Source: Lachnospiraceae bacterium (GTDB lineage Bacteria > Bacillota > Clostridia > Lachnospirales > Lachnospiraceae). From it: a DNA stretch of 64,000 nt. The DNA is taken from assembly GCA_017622845.1 (NCBI GenBank), contig JAGAQJ010000012.1, positions 1 to 64,000 of the forward strand, read 5' to 3'. The translations under genes were made by a program, and so were the position numbers. How positions within the stretch are numbered: position 1 is the first letter of the stretch; each line of letters opens with the position of its first letter. Shown in pieces: positions 5,585-12,500 of the stretch. The notes below the pieces were generated by a model. The model was not told the DNA's origin, made no database searches, and was given only the letters and a program-made list of their open reading frames with translations.

Positions 5585-6895
5585 ATGGAAAAAAAATGGT
5601 ATCTCAATTCGTGGTTCATCAGCCTTATGTTCATGTTTAGTTTTCTAATCATCCCTGGAATCATAGGGCTAGTTCTGTTAATAAAACAGACAATTCAAAA
5701 TAAATATGCAGCCCAAAGATATGGTGATATTGATGAATTAGAAGATTCTATCTCATCACTTGATAACCAGATATCAGATTTGAAACAGAACATATCTGCC
5801 TTGCAACGGCAGCGTGACAATGCAATGTCCTCTGTTAATTCACTTAATGATGAAATATCTGCCCTTGAAGCTGATACTATCTGCAAACATTACTCATTTT
5901 CTGATTATGATGCAATTTCGTCCAATGAATGCAAAGATAGGCTTTCTGTATTGAAAATACAGGAACGCGAAGCTATTTCTTCGTCTTCGGCTCTAACTAT
6001 AACTAACTCTTTTAGCAAAAAAAGAACAAACGATAATATAAAACAAATACTTCGTTGCTTTAATAGTGAATGTGAAAATGTTCTGCTCAACTTATCTGTT
6101 AAGAATATAGATGCTTCAAGAAATAAAATTACAAAGTCATTTGAAAGCCTAAATAAAATATATGCAATTGACGGCATAAAAATGAATCAATCATTGTTAG
6201 AATATAAGCTAGAAGAGTTAAATCTCGTCTATACATATGAACTAAAGAAGGAGCAGGAAAGAGAACAGCAAAAGGCAATCAAAGAGCAGATGATTGAAGA
6301 GGAAAAAGTCAGAAAAGAGATTGAGCAACGCAAAGCCAAACTTGAAAAAGACCAGAAGCAGTGCTCAAATGAAATCAATAAATTATTAAGTTATATACAG
6401 AAGACTCAAAGCGAAGTCGAAAAACAGCTATACATTGATAAAATTCATGAACTTGAGGAAAAATTAAACCAATTAGAGACTGAAAAAGCTAGTGTCTTAG
6501 AACGCGAAGCCAATGCCCGAGCAGGTTATGTATATGTTATTTCTAACATCGGTTCCTTTGGCGAAAATGTATACAAAATTGGTATGACGCGCCGACTCGA
6601 ACCTATGGACAGAATTAAGGAGCTTAGCAGCGCATCTGTTCCTTTCGAGTTTGATGTTCATGCTATGATTTTCTCCGAAGATGCTCCTGCGTTAGAAACA
6701 GCCCTGCATCAGACCTTTGATAAAAAGCGTGTAAATCTCATTAATTCTCGCAAAGAATTTTTCAGAGTTTCCTTAGATGAAATAGAAAACACTGTTAAAG
6801 TTAATTATAACAATACTGTTTCCTTTACAAAAATTCCGATCGCAAAGGAATATAACGAAACTATTCAAATCTTAAACAACATGAATGCTTCGTAA
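5585..6895 (+). CDS. membrane-anchored coiled-coil protein with C-terminal T5orf172 (GIY-YIG) domain
   Basis: 436 residues. One hydrophobic segment near the N terminus (about 7-33: WFISLMFMFSFLIIPGIIGL) should anchor it; then come a coiled coil (about 45-100), a middle region matching what I know as DUF4041, a second long charged coiled coil (about 220-315), and a C-terminal T5orf172/GIY-YIG-type domain (AGYVYVISNIGSFGENVYKI then GMTRRLEPMDRIKEL). The family is widespread in prophages and genomic islands with no firmly established role; the fold implies nuclease activity. ATG 5585 is preferred to 5573 because the AAAGG site is one base from the latter. Confidence 0.8.
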   Translation: MEKKWYLNSWFISLMFMFSFLIIPGIIGLVLLIKQTIQNKYAAQRYGDIDELEDSISSLDNQISDLKQNISALQRQRDNAMSSVNSLNDEISALEADTICKHYSFSDYDAISSNECKDRLSVLKIQEREAISSSSALTITNSFSKKRTNDNIKQILRCFNSECENVLLNLSVKNIDASRNKITKSFESLNKIYAIDGIKMNQSLLEYKLEELNLVYTYELKKEQEREQQKAIKEQMIEEEKVRKEIEQRKAKLEKDQKQCSNEINKLLSYIQKTQSEVEKQLYIDKIHELEEKLNQLETEKASVLEREANARAGYVYVISNIGSFGENVYKIGMTRRLEPMDRIKELSSASVPFEFDVHAMIFSEDAPALETALHQTFDKKRVNLINSRKEFFRVSLDEIENTVKVNYNNTVSFTKIPIAKEYNETIQILNNMNAS

Positions 6896-6901
6896 TGCAA
6901 C

Positions 6902-6940
6902 CATAAATTCTCCAGTGCTACCTGCACTGGGGAATTTATG
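6902..6940 (+). terminator. long hairpin after GIY-YIG gene
   Basis: CATAAATTCTCCAGTGC (6902-6918) and GCACTGGGGAATTTATG (6924-6940) pair at 16 of 17 positions, 7 bp after the stop codon. There is no clear T-tract. A related hairpin sits after the orphan hicB (10110-10133). The following stretch to about 7205 is AT-rich and holds no gene I can support. Confidence 0.6.
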
Positions 6941-7236
6941 TAGTTTCATATATAATAAATGTATAACAAAAAAACGCTTGACAAGCAAGCGATTTCGTTA
7001 CTCCTTCTTCCTATAAATGGTAGATGAGCTATACTGATGTGCACACTATATAGTATGCTAAAAACTTTTTTATATAATATACCACAACTAAGATTTTGTC
7101 AACAACTATTTGTGTTTTTGTTAAATCTAAAATAACACGTTTTTCAGTTTTTGTAAATGTTTTTTATCAATTACCTTTTCATTTTACGAGTAATTTGCAT
7201 ATTGATTTGCCGAGAAGCATATGCTATAATGTCGTT

Positions 7237-7312
7237 AGCGACAGAAATGAGCTTGGTTCTATTAGCAACCAACACAAAAGCCCCAAGGTGTGCGAGACCT
7301 TGGGGCTTTCTT
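7237..7312 (+). ncRNA. candidate type I antitoxin RNA (Fst/par RNA II-like)
   Basis: TTGATT-17-TATAAT (7202-7230) is followed by a unit of about 75 nt ending in a hairpin (AGCCCCAAGGT / ACCTTGGGGCT, loop GTGCGAG) that has T-tracts on both strands. The body contains CGACAGAAATGAGCT (7239-7253). Its two halves, CGACAGAAA (7388-7396) and GAAATGAGCT (7405-7414), recur on the same strand inside the convergent toxin gene, so this RNA can pair in trans with the toxin mRNA at two patches and at the terminator. That is the layout of the Enterococcus pAD1 par locus. Transcription is inferred. Confidence 0.65.
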
Positions 7313-7337
7313 TATGTGTGTAGCTTATACGTTGCCG

Positions 7338-7421
7338 CTACTTCCTGTCCAGCCACTTGCAAACAAAGTATGCGATTACCTTGCTTACGACAGAAAGTAT
7401 AAACGAAATGAGCTGTTCCAT
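7338..7421 (-). CDS. candidate type I toxin: short hydrophobic peptide
   Basis: 27 residues: a membrane-spanning stretch (MEQLISFILSVVSKVIAYFV) followed by a charged CKWLDRK tail. AGGAGGG lies 6 bases before the ATG at 7421. The size and the hydrophobic-then-charged layout match Fst/holin-like toxins of type I systems. The gene runs into the bidirectional terminator shared with the opposing small RNA and carries both direct-repeat patches. It is proposed to act at the membrane when the antisense RNA is lost. A homologous but gutted copy lies at 5075-5130. Confidence 0.65.
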   Translation of the reverse strand: MEQLISFILSVVSKVIAYFVCKWLDRK

Positions 7422-7468
7422 CAGTAACCCTCCTTCCTGCTGCCAGTATCGGAGGCGACAACATATTT

Positions 7469-7497
7469 ATTCTACCAAATTCACATTATCAGGGCAA
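7469..7497 (-). promoter_or_regulatory. toxin mRNA promoter
   Basis: On the minus strand TTGCCC (7497-7492), a 17-bp spacer and TAGAAT (7474-7469) give a predicted transcript starting near 7462 and running about 180 nt to the shared terminator. It leaves a leader of about 40 nt before the toxin ribosome binding site. Confidence 0.55.
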
Positions 7498-7532
7498 GAA
7501 GGTTTTATATATTAAAAACGGGACTCTTCAAC

Positions 7533-7604
7533 CTTTGACGATTTTTTCATGAACAGACATGAGAAAACGATACTTCCAAAAATATTATTGTAACAGACAC
7601 AAAT
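7533..7604 (-). repeat. remnant of the membrane-protein gene at 8443-9063
   Basis: About 72 bases nearly identical to 8788-8860, which lies inside the membrane-protein gene (the part coding for the third hydrophobic segment and the KKSSK loop). A one-base deletion destroys the frame. The fragment sits just upstream of the hicA promoter and shows that another copy of the membrane-protein gene once stood here, or that part of it was copied in by recombination. Confidence 0.75.
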
Positions 7605-7612
7605 CAAACCAT

Positions 7613-7641
7613 TTGACAATACGTGCGATACGTGTTACACT
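7613..7641 (+). promoter_or_regulatory. hicAB promoter with ACGT repeat operator
   Basis: TTGACA (7613-7618), 17 bp, TACACT (7636-7641). The spacer carries ATACGT twice, giving ACGT-N5-ACGT, similar to the ACACGT...ACGTGT palindrome in the promoter of the orphan hicB (9638-9666). HicB proteins autoregulate through such sites. Confidence 0.7.
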
Positions 7642-7662
7642 GTTTTTGTAAGGAGGTAGAAC

Positions 7663-7839
7663 ATGAAAGATAAAGACCTGCTAAAACTTTTGAAGAAAGA
7701 CGGCTGGAACATTGTCAGAATCAACGGCAGCCACCATGTTCTTCAAAAAGATGGGAAAACTACAGTAGTTCCTATACATGGCAAAGATGTTCCTATCGGC
7801 TTACTCAACAATATTCTCAAGGAGACAGGGCTTAAATAG
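7663..7839 (+). CDS. hicA: HicA toxin (mRNA interferase)
   Basis: 58 residues with the whole HicA signature: KDKDLLKLLKKDGWNIVRIN, then GSHHVLQKDGKTTVVPIHGK and a DVPIGLLNNILKETGL end. The family has a double-stranded-RNA-binding fold and cleaves mRNA; the conserved histidine in GSHH is the catalytic residue. AGGAGG precedes the ATG. It is followed 29 bp later by hicB, the cognate antitoxin, under one promoter. Confidence 0.92.
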   Translation: MKDKDLLKLLKKDGWNIVRINGSHHVLQKDGKTTVVPIHGKDVPIGLLNNILKETGLK

Positions 7840-7868
7840 CCCCTCTCCTAATCATAGGAGGTATGATT

Positions 7869-8246
7869 ATGTTATTTGTGTATCCTGCTATCTTCCATAA
7901 AGAAAATGAAGCATATTGGGTTGAATTTCCTGATTTAGAAGGCTGCCACACCTATGGCAGTTCTATCAATGAAACTATGGAAGCGGCACAGGAAGCCTTG
8001 TCCGCTTATCTTCTTACTCTTTTAGAACAGAAAAAAGTGCTTGCTCCTCCCTCTGATATTTCAACCATTCACGTAAACGATGGCTTCTCGTCTCTTGTAT
8101 CCTGCGATATTAACCAGTATAAGGATGCAAAAGCGGTAAAAAAGACTTTAACTATACCATCGTGGTTAAATGACCGTGCCATTTCTATGGGGATAAACTT
8201 TTCACAGGTTCTGCAAGAAGCACTTCTTTCCAAAATACAGGCATAA
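7869..8246 (+). CDS. hicB: HicB antitoxin
   Basis: 125 residues. The N-terminal half is the degenerate RNase H-like HicB fold (YPAIFHKENEAYWVEFPDLE, then GCHTYG); the C-terminal part is a ribbon-helix-helix DNA-binding segment (KKTLTIPSWLNDRAISMGIN, then FSQVLQEALLSK). It neutralises HicA and represses the operon. ATG 7869 is preferred because AGGAGG lies 7 bases upstream, against one base for ATG 7863. A terminator follows at once. Its C terminus is almost identical to that of the orphan HicB at 9688. Confidence 0.92.
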   Translation: MLFVYPAIFHKENEAYWVEFPDLEGCHTYGSSINETMEAAQEALSAYLLTLLEQKKVLAPPSDISTIHVNDGFSSLVSCDINQYKDAKAVKKTLTIPSWLNDRAISMGINFSQVLQEALLSKIQA

Positions 8247-8251
8247 TATCA

Positions 8252-8292
8252 AAGACTGCCTCTGTTTACCAGAGAATCGGGGCAGTCTTTTT
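8252..8292 (+). terminator. Rho-independent terminator of hicAB
   Basis: AAGACTGCC (8252-8260) pairs with GGCAGTCTT (8281-8289) and is followed by TTTT. It lies just after the hicB stop codon. Confidence 0.8.
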
Positions 8293-8390
8293 CTATAAAT
8301 GAAATGATTTTTGCGTAATTATGTGTTATATTATACATAAAAAGGCAATGCCAGTGAATGGTTGCCTGCAAAATTAATGGTTACTTACAT

Positions 8391-8431
8391 AAAAATAACC
8401 GCCAAGTTTCTCAGGCAGGGCGGTTATTTTT
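8391..8431. terminator. bidirectional terminator, possible small-RNA unit upstream
   Basis: AAAAATAACCGCC (8391-8403) pairs perfectly with GGCGGTTATTTTT (8419-8431). On the minus strand it closes the membrane-protein transcript (stop at 8443). On the plus strand about 60 bp upstream (8330-8390) hold no frame but start with a TTATATTATACAT promoter-like run, so a short RNA ending at this hairpin is possible. Confidence 0.65.
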
Positions 8432-8442
8432 ATGTTATTAAT

Positions 8443-9063
8443 TTACGCATCTTCCTGATTAACTCCAGTATCAGGAAATACAACATCCACAGTTCCATAA
8501 GTTTCGTCCAAACTACCATCATCATCAGAGCTACTTTTATAATGTTCTTTTTCCTCATCTGATAACATATCATGCCAATCCATTTTACAAGTATTAATTC
8601 CACCTTGTATGTATTTTATTTGATCCATTGCACTGTTCAACATTAACTTGGCATTCTCATCTAATTGAACATCTTCGTGCAAATACTGTTCAATTTTTTT
8701 ATAAGCTGTATTTGCTGCCGATTCAATATAGTTTATATGTCTATAGGATCTCAATGCTAACTCTTCTTCTTGTTCTTTAAATTCAATCTTTGACGATTTT
8801 TTCGTGAGCAGCCATGAGAAAACGATACTTCCAAAAATATTTATTGTAACAGACGCAAATACTTCCATTTTTCCAATTGTGGCACAATAAATTGATGATA
8901 TCACTACAATAACTGAAATTAGTAAAATAAAATTATCAAGATTAGTATATATCTTCCTAAGAAATACATATATTCCCATGTTTTTAGGAGTCAACCGACC
9001 AAGGAAAAAACCGACCAGTAATCCACTTATTGCTCCTATAATAACAATATCACTATTCGCCAT
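8443..9063 (-). CDS. membrane protein, probable toxin partner of Panacea antitoxin
   Basis: 206 residues with three hydrophobic segments near the N terminus (about 6-24, 43-64 and 68-86) and a cytosolic helical C-terminal half (RSYRHINYIESAANTAYKKI) ending in an acidic tail. The start codon lies inside the 3' end of the upstream Panacea gene (11-bp overlap), a layout typical of toxin-antitoxin pairs. Panacea-domain antitoxins are known to neutralise several unrelated toxins, including membrane-acting ones; this protein has no family I recognise. A 72-bp piece of it is duplicated at 7533-7604. Confidence 0.7.
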   Translation of the reverse strand: MANSDIVIIGAISGLLVGFFLGRLTPKNMGIYVFLRKIYTNLDNFILLISVIVVISSIYCATIGKMEVFASVTINIFGSIVFSWLLTKKSSKIEFKEQEEELALRSYRHINYIESAANTAYKKIEQYLHEDVQLDENAKLMLNSAMDQIKYIQGGINTCKMDWHDMLSDEEKEHYKSSSDDDGSLDETYGTVDVVFPDTGVNQEDA

Positions 9064-9502
9064 ACACTTTTCCTATCCTTTCGCCATAATAATCTCTCAT
9101 ATCTTTTAAGGCAATCGGGTTTCTTGAATAGCTACCTGGTGCACAATTTATTCTAGCCTTATTCCATGGTTCATCTGTATGTGTTATTCTTTCTAATTCA
9201 TCCGCAGTATAGTCACCATATATATCATATACTTTATCCAGAAATCCTGCCACCTCTGCCCCATCAAATAACACGGGTTGTCTTTCAACCGGAATTTTTT
9301 CCCATCCCCATCCACGATATCGGTTATATAAATCCGGGCATACCGGACCATGAACCCATGCTTCAAATCTATTAGGCACCAATGGTTTTCCATAATTAGC
9401 CAAGAACCACGCCTGTGCAAAATAGCACAATTTCTGAAGTTTTTTGTGCGACATTGATTCTTTTGTTAAGAAATATCTAGCAACCTCATAAATGCTTTCC
9501 AT
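9053..9502 (-). CDS. Panacea (SocA/DUF4065) domain antitoxin
   Basis: 149 residues matching the Panacea domain from end to end: VARYFLTKESMSHKKLQKLC, then YFAQAWFLANYGKPL, FEAWVHGPVCPDLYNRYRGW and DELERITHTDEPW. The domain serves as antitoxin to diverse toxins and is often found in mobile elements. AAGGGGG precedes the ATG. It is the first gene of a two-gene unit with the overlapping membrane protein. The partner's identity as toxin is inferred from this arrangement. Confidence 0.85.
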   Translation of the reverse strand: MESIYEVARYFLTKESMSHKKLQKLCYFAQAWFLANYGKPLVPNRFEAWVHGPVCPDLYNRYRGWGWEKIPVERQPVLFDGAEVAGFLDKVYDIYGDYTADELERITHTDEPWNKARINCAPGSYSRNPIALKDMRDYYGERIGKVYGE

Positions 9503-9607
9503 AAGCGCGCCCCCTTTTTAATCATTTATAATATTATACTATCATATGTTCAATAACGTGTCAATATTTTCGAATAAACGTTTGCTTTTAAAACAAAATT
9601 ACGGGTT

Positions 9608-9635
9608 ATGACTGCTGCCAACCTGCAGCAGTCAT
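9608..9635. other. perfect 11-bp inverted repeat
   Basis: ATGACTGCTGC (9608-9618) and GCAGCAGTCAT (9625-9635) pair perfectly around CAACCT. It lies immediately upstream of the orphan hicB promoter and about 100 bp upstream of the Panacea gene. There is no T-tract, so a regulatory or insulating hairpin is as likely as a terminator. Confidence 0.5.
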
Positions 9636-9637
9636 AT

Positions 9638-9666
9638 TTGACACACGTATTTAGACGTGTTATAGT
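9638..9666 (+). promoter_or_regulatory. orphan hicB promoter with ACACGT/ACGTGT palindrome
   Basis: TTGACA (9638-9643), 17 bp, TATAGT (9661-9666). The spacer is filled by the palindrome ACACGT-N6-ACGTGT (9643-9660), a clear operator related to the ACGT repeats of the hicAB promoter at 7613. Confidence 0.75.
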
Positions 9667-9687
9667 CTTATTATGAAAGGAGTAACT

Positions 9688-10083
9688 ATGAATAAATATT
9701 CTTATCCTGCAGTTTTTACACCAGAGAAAAACGGTGCTTATTCTGTAATTTTTCCAGACTTGGAAAGCTGCTACACATGTGGTGATGATTTAACTGATGC
9801 CATTATGATGGCAGAAGATGTCCTTGCCTATACCTTATATGACTACGAAAGGGAAAGTAAAGATATACCGGTACCCTCTCCAATCAATTCCATTTCCACT
9901 TCCGGTGATGAATTTGTAAGTTATGTAGCTTGTGACACACTGGAGTATCGCAAGATGCACAACAGCAAGGCTGTCAAGAAGACGCTTACTATACCTGAGT
10001 GGCTAAATGAAGAAGCTACTGCTCTCGGCATAAATTTTTCTCAAGTATTACAGGAAGCTCTGCTTTCCAAAATACAGGTATAA
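9688..10083 (+). CDS. orphan HicB-family antitoxin/regulator
   Basis: 131 residues with the HicB fold (YPAVFTPEKNGAYSVIFPDL, then ESCYTCG) and a C-terminal ribbon-helix-helix (KKTLTIPEWLNEEATALGIN, then FSQVLQEAL) that is nearly the same as in the HicB at 7869. ATG 9688 follows AAAGGAG by 5 bases. No hicA lies on either side. Its promoter has an operator of the same type as hicAB, so it could cross-regulate or cross-protect against HicA, or regulate the recombinase that follows. Confidence 0.85.
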   Translation: MNKYSYPAVFTPEKNGAYSVIFPDLESCYTCGDDLTDAIMMAEDVLAYTLYDYERESKDIPVPSPINSISTSGDEFVSYVACDTLEYRKMHNSKAVKKTLTIPEWLNEEATALGINFSQVLQEALLSKIQV

Positions 10084-10109
10084 ATATCCCATAAAAAGGT
10101 AATTAAAAC

Positions 10110-10133
10110 TCCCCAGCGCTACCAGCACTGGGG
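10110..10133 (+). terminator. hairpin after orphan hicB
   Basis: CCCCAGCGCT and AGCACTGGGG pair with one mismatch around ACC, 27 bp after the stop codon. It resembles the hairpin at 6902-6940. The T-tract is weak. Confidence 0.5.
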
Positions 10134-10198
10134 AATGCTTATATTCCACTCATACGACTTATTTCACATTAATAATATAATTGCAGGAGGAATTTATC

Positions 10199-11791
10199 AT
10201 GTACGAAAACTATACTTTTAAACCTGATGAGGTACTGGAGTACCTTCGTAAATCACGTTCTGATGATCCCACTCTCACCGTTGAAGAGGTATTGTCAAAG
10301 CATGAAGCCATATTATCCGAGTGGTCTATTCGAAACATGGACGCCGCTGTGCCAGAAGAACATATCTATAGGGAAGTCGTATCCGGTGAGACCATTGCAG
10401 ACCGTCCTGAGATGATTAAACTCCTCAAAATGATTGAGAATCCACGTATAAGGGGTGTACTCGTCGTTGAGGTCCAACGACTAAGCCGTGGAGACCTTGA
10501 AGATGCCGGACGTATCATAAAGCTTTTCCGCTACACCAATACCATGATTATTACGCCTATGAAAATCTATAATTTGCATGACGAATATGACCGTGATATG
10601 TTCGAACGTGAATTAAAGCGTGGTAATGAATTTCTTGAATATCAGAAAAAGATCATGAACCGTGGACGATTGTTATCTGTAAGTCAGGGCAATTATGTAG
10701 GTTCTGTGCCGCCTTACGGGTATGACCGCACAGTTGTCATGGATGGCAAAAGAAAATGCCCCACTCTCAAGATTAATGAAGAACAGGCTTCCGTGGTCCG
10801 CATGATATTTGATTTATATGTAAATCATGATATGGGAAGACAGAAAATCTGCAATCATTTAGACGAACTCCATATTAAGCCGCCCAAAGGAACACACTGG
10901 TCTCCTGAAACTGTTGTTGATATGCTATCAAATGTACATTATACAGGAAAAGTCAAATGGAATTGGAGAAAAACCGTCACTGTTATAGAGAATCAGGAGG
11001 CAGTCAAAACACGTCCAAAGTCAAAGGATGGAGATTTTTTAATATATGATGGCAAACATGAAGCAATCATCTCTGATGAATTGTTTGAGGCAGCTCAGGC
11101 AAAAAAAGGCAGAAACCACAGAGCTAAGCCAACTACCAAAGTGCGCAATCCTTTAGCTGGTCTTGTATACTGCTCCTGTGGCAGAGCTATGTCATTGAGG
11201 TATTATAAGCGTCCCGACGGAACAGAGCGCTCTGCTCCGCGCCTAATGTGTGATGGGCAGTTTCGTTGCAATACTGGTTCCTGCCGATACAGCGAGATAT
11301 TAATCAGGGTAAATGATATTTTGGAATGCAGCATAGCTGATTTTGAAGTGCAGTTGAAAAATGATGATGCGCTTTCGACTGACCTGCATAAAAAAATGAT
11401 ATCTCAGTTAGAGGTTAAGCTTGAGGATTTAAAGAATAAAGAAATTAATCAGTGGGAAAAGTATTCAGAAGAAGGCATGCCGAAAGAAATATTTGATAAG
11501 TTAAATGAAAAGGTTCTTAAAGAGCAAGCTGATGTCAGCGCAGCCCTTGCACAGGCTCGTGCTTCCATGCCATCTCCTGTTGACTATCAAGAACGAATCA
11601 ACTGTTTTACAGATGCCTTGGAAGCTTTAAACGACGATTCTATTGATGCTGAAAAGAAAAATATACTATTGAAGAACTGTATTGACAGAATTACATACAG
11701 CCGCGAGAGACCAGTGCGAATGGTAGGTGCCGGACATCATGGAACATGGACTGATACTCCCATAAACCTTGAAGTGAAGTTGCGCCTTTGA
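10199..11791 (+). CDS. large serine recombinase (integrase)
   Basis: 530 residues. An N-terminal resolvase domain carries the catalytic serine (YLRKSRSD) and the VVEVQRLSRGDLEDAGRIIK motif; a recombinase domain (VSQGNYVGSVPPYGYDRTV, then EEQASVVRMIFDLYVNHDMG) follows, then a zinc ribbon (CSCGRAMSLRYYK ... CDGQFRCNTGSC) and a coiled coil (about 395-455). Such enzymes integrate and excise phages, ICEs and skin-like elements. AGGAGG precedes ATG 10199. A hairpin (11782-11812) overlaps its stop codon, and a truncated cotJC-like frame begins within 30 bp, so this gene lies at the element's edge. Confidence 0.92.
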   Translation: MYENYTFKPDEVLEYLRKSRSDDPTLTVEEVLSKHEAILSEWSIRNMDAAVPEEHIYREVVSGETIADRPEMIKLLKMIENPRIRGVLVVEVQRLSRGDLEDAGRIIKLFRYTNTMIITPMKIYNLHDEYDRDMFERELKRGNEFLEYQKKIMNRGRLLSVSQGNYVGSVPPYGYDRTVVMDGKRKCPTLKINEEQASVVRMIFDLYVNHDMGRQKICNHLDELHIKPPKGTHWSPETVVDMLSNVHYTGKVKWNWRKTVTVIENQEAVKTRPKSKDGDFLIYDGKHEAIISDELFEAAQAKKGRNHRAKPTTKVRNPLAGLVYCSCGRAMSLRYYKRPDGTERSAPRLMCDGQFRCNTGSCRYSEILIRVNDILECSIADFEVQLKNDDALSTDLHKKMISQLEVKLEDLKNKEINQWEKYSEEGMPKEIFDKLNEKVLKEQADVSAALAQARASMPSPVDYQERINCFTDALEALNDDSIDAEKKNILLKNCIDRITYSRERPVRMVGAGHHGTWTDTPINLEVKLRL

Positions 11792-11812
11792 TGATATCCA
11801 ACATCAAGGCGC
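11782..11812. other. hairpin at recombinase end / putative att junction
   Basis: GCGCCTTTGATG (11782-11793) and CATCAAGGCGC (11802-11812) pair with one bulged base. It spans the recombinase stop codon and the point where homology to CotJC begins (about 11815). It may act as a terminator or mark the crossover site of integration. The att core cannot be fixed without the other end. Confidence 0.45.
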
Positions 11813-11816
11813 ATAT

Positions 11817-12047
11817 GAACTTGCACACTTTGAGATGATCTGCGCCATCGTATACCAACTGACAAGAAATCTCACTCCGGAAGAAATTAAGGAATCCGGC
11901 TTTGACAAATACTATGTTGACCACACACTTGCCCTTTGGCCGCAGGCGGCAGGTGGAATACCGTTTAATGCCTGTGAATTTCAGTCTAAAGGTGACGTGA
12001 TTACGGATTTGATGGAGGACATGGCAGCAGATGCTGCATATATGTAA
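11817..12047 (+). pseudogene. cotJC: cotJC-like (Mn-catalase-type spore coat protein) remnant
   Basis: The frame reads ELAHFEMICAIVYQLTRNLT, then PEEIKESGFDKYYVDH, GGIPFNACEFQSKGD and ITDLMEDMAAD. This matches the middle of CotJC/manganese catalases (EEFAHLEMI ... YxxxH ... QxxGDPIADLYEDIAAE). About 70 N-terminal residues are missing, cut at the recombinase end of the element, and the frame stops (AAYM, stop) just where the conserved EQKARxTY part should follow. The C terminus is therefore also damaged. Inference: an element inserted into or next to cotJC and the remainder decayed. Confidence 0.75.
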
Positions 12048-12217
12048 GTACAACGAAATATTTTTATAAGAAAGAGACATATAAAACAAATCAATATCTC
12101 ATTTTTTGGGGACTGGCGAACAGTTCTTTTTTTATGCTTTGAATTGCTATCTGAAAGGTCAAAGCCTTTTGAATATAGAAACTAAAAACATCACAAATTT
12201 TTATGGAGGGAAAATTT

Positions 12218-12500
12218 ATGAGTAGAATTATTGCGATTGCAAATCAGAAAGGTGGAGTAGGAAAGACCACCACAAGTATTAATTTAGGAATAGGGCTATC
12301 AAAGGCAGGTAAAAAAGTTTGCCTGATTGATTTAGACCCACAAGGGAATGCAACACAAGGTTTAGGATATAATTCTGATGAACTGAATTGTACGATAGCG
12401 ACCATTATGGAAAAGATAATTGGTAAGGATTTTAATATTCATAAAATCTTGGCGTTTTGCATCATGATGAAGGTATGTCCCATTAAACTTCAATCAAAAT
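12218..12500 (+). pseudogene. parA/soj remnant, frameshifted
   Basis: The first 80 residues are a good ParA ATPase start ([20 protein letters not shown], then [20 protein letters not shown] and QGNATQGLG) with deviant Walker A and Walker A' motifs intact. At about 12448 the frame is lost in a run of A: the neighbouring frame continues [12 protein letters not shown], the expected ParA sequence, and then also stops. About two thirds of the gene is missing. GGAGGG precedes ATG 12218. It is probably left over from a plasmid-like or conjugative element. Confidence 0.8.

Noticed and set aside
9608-9635. Perfect inverted repeat considered as the recombinase att site
   Set aside because: It lies well inside the element, between two accessory genes, and the gene disruption at 11817 marks the edge better.
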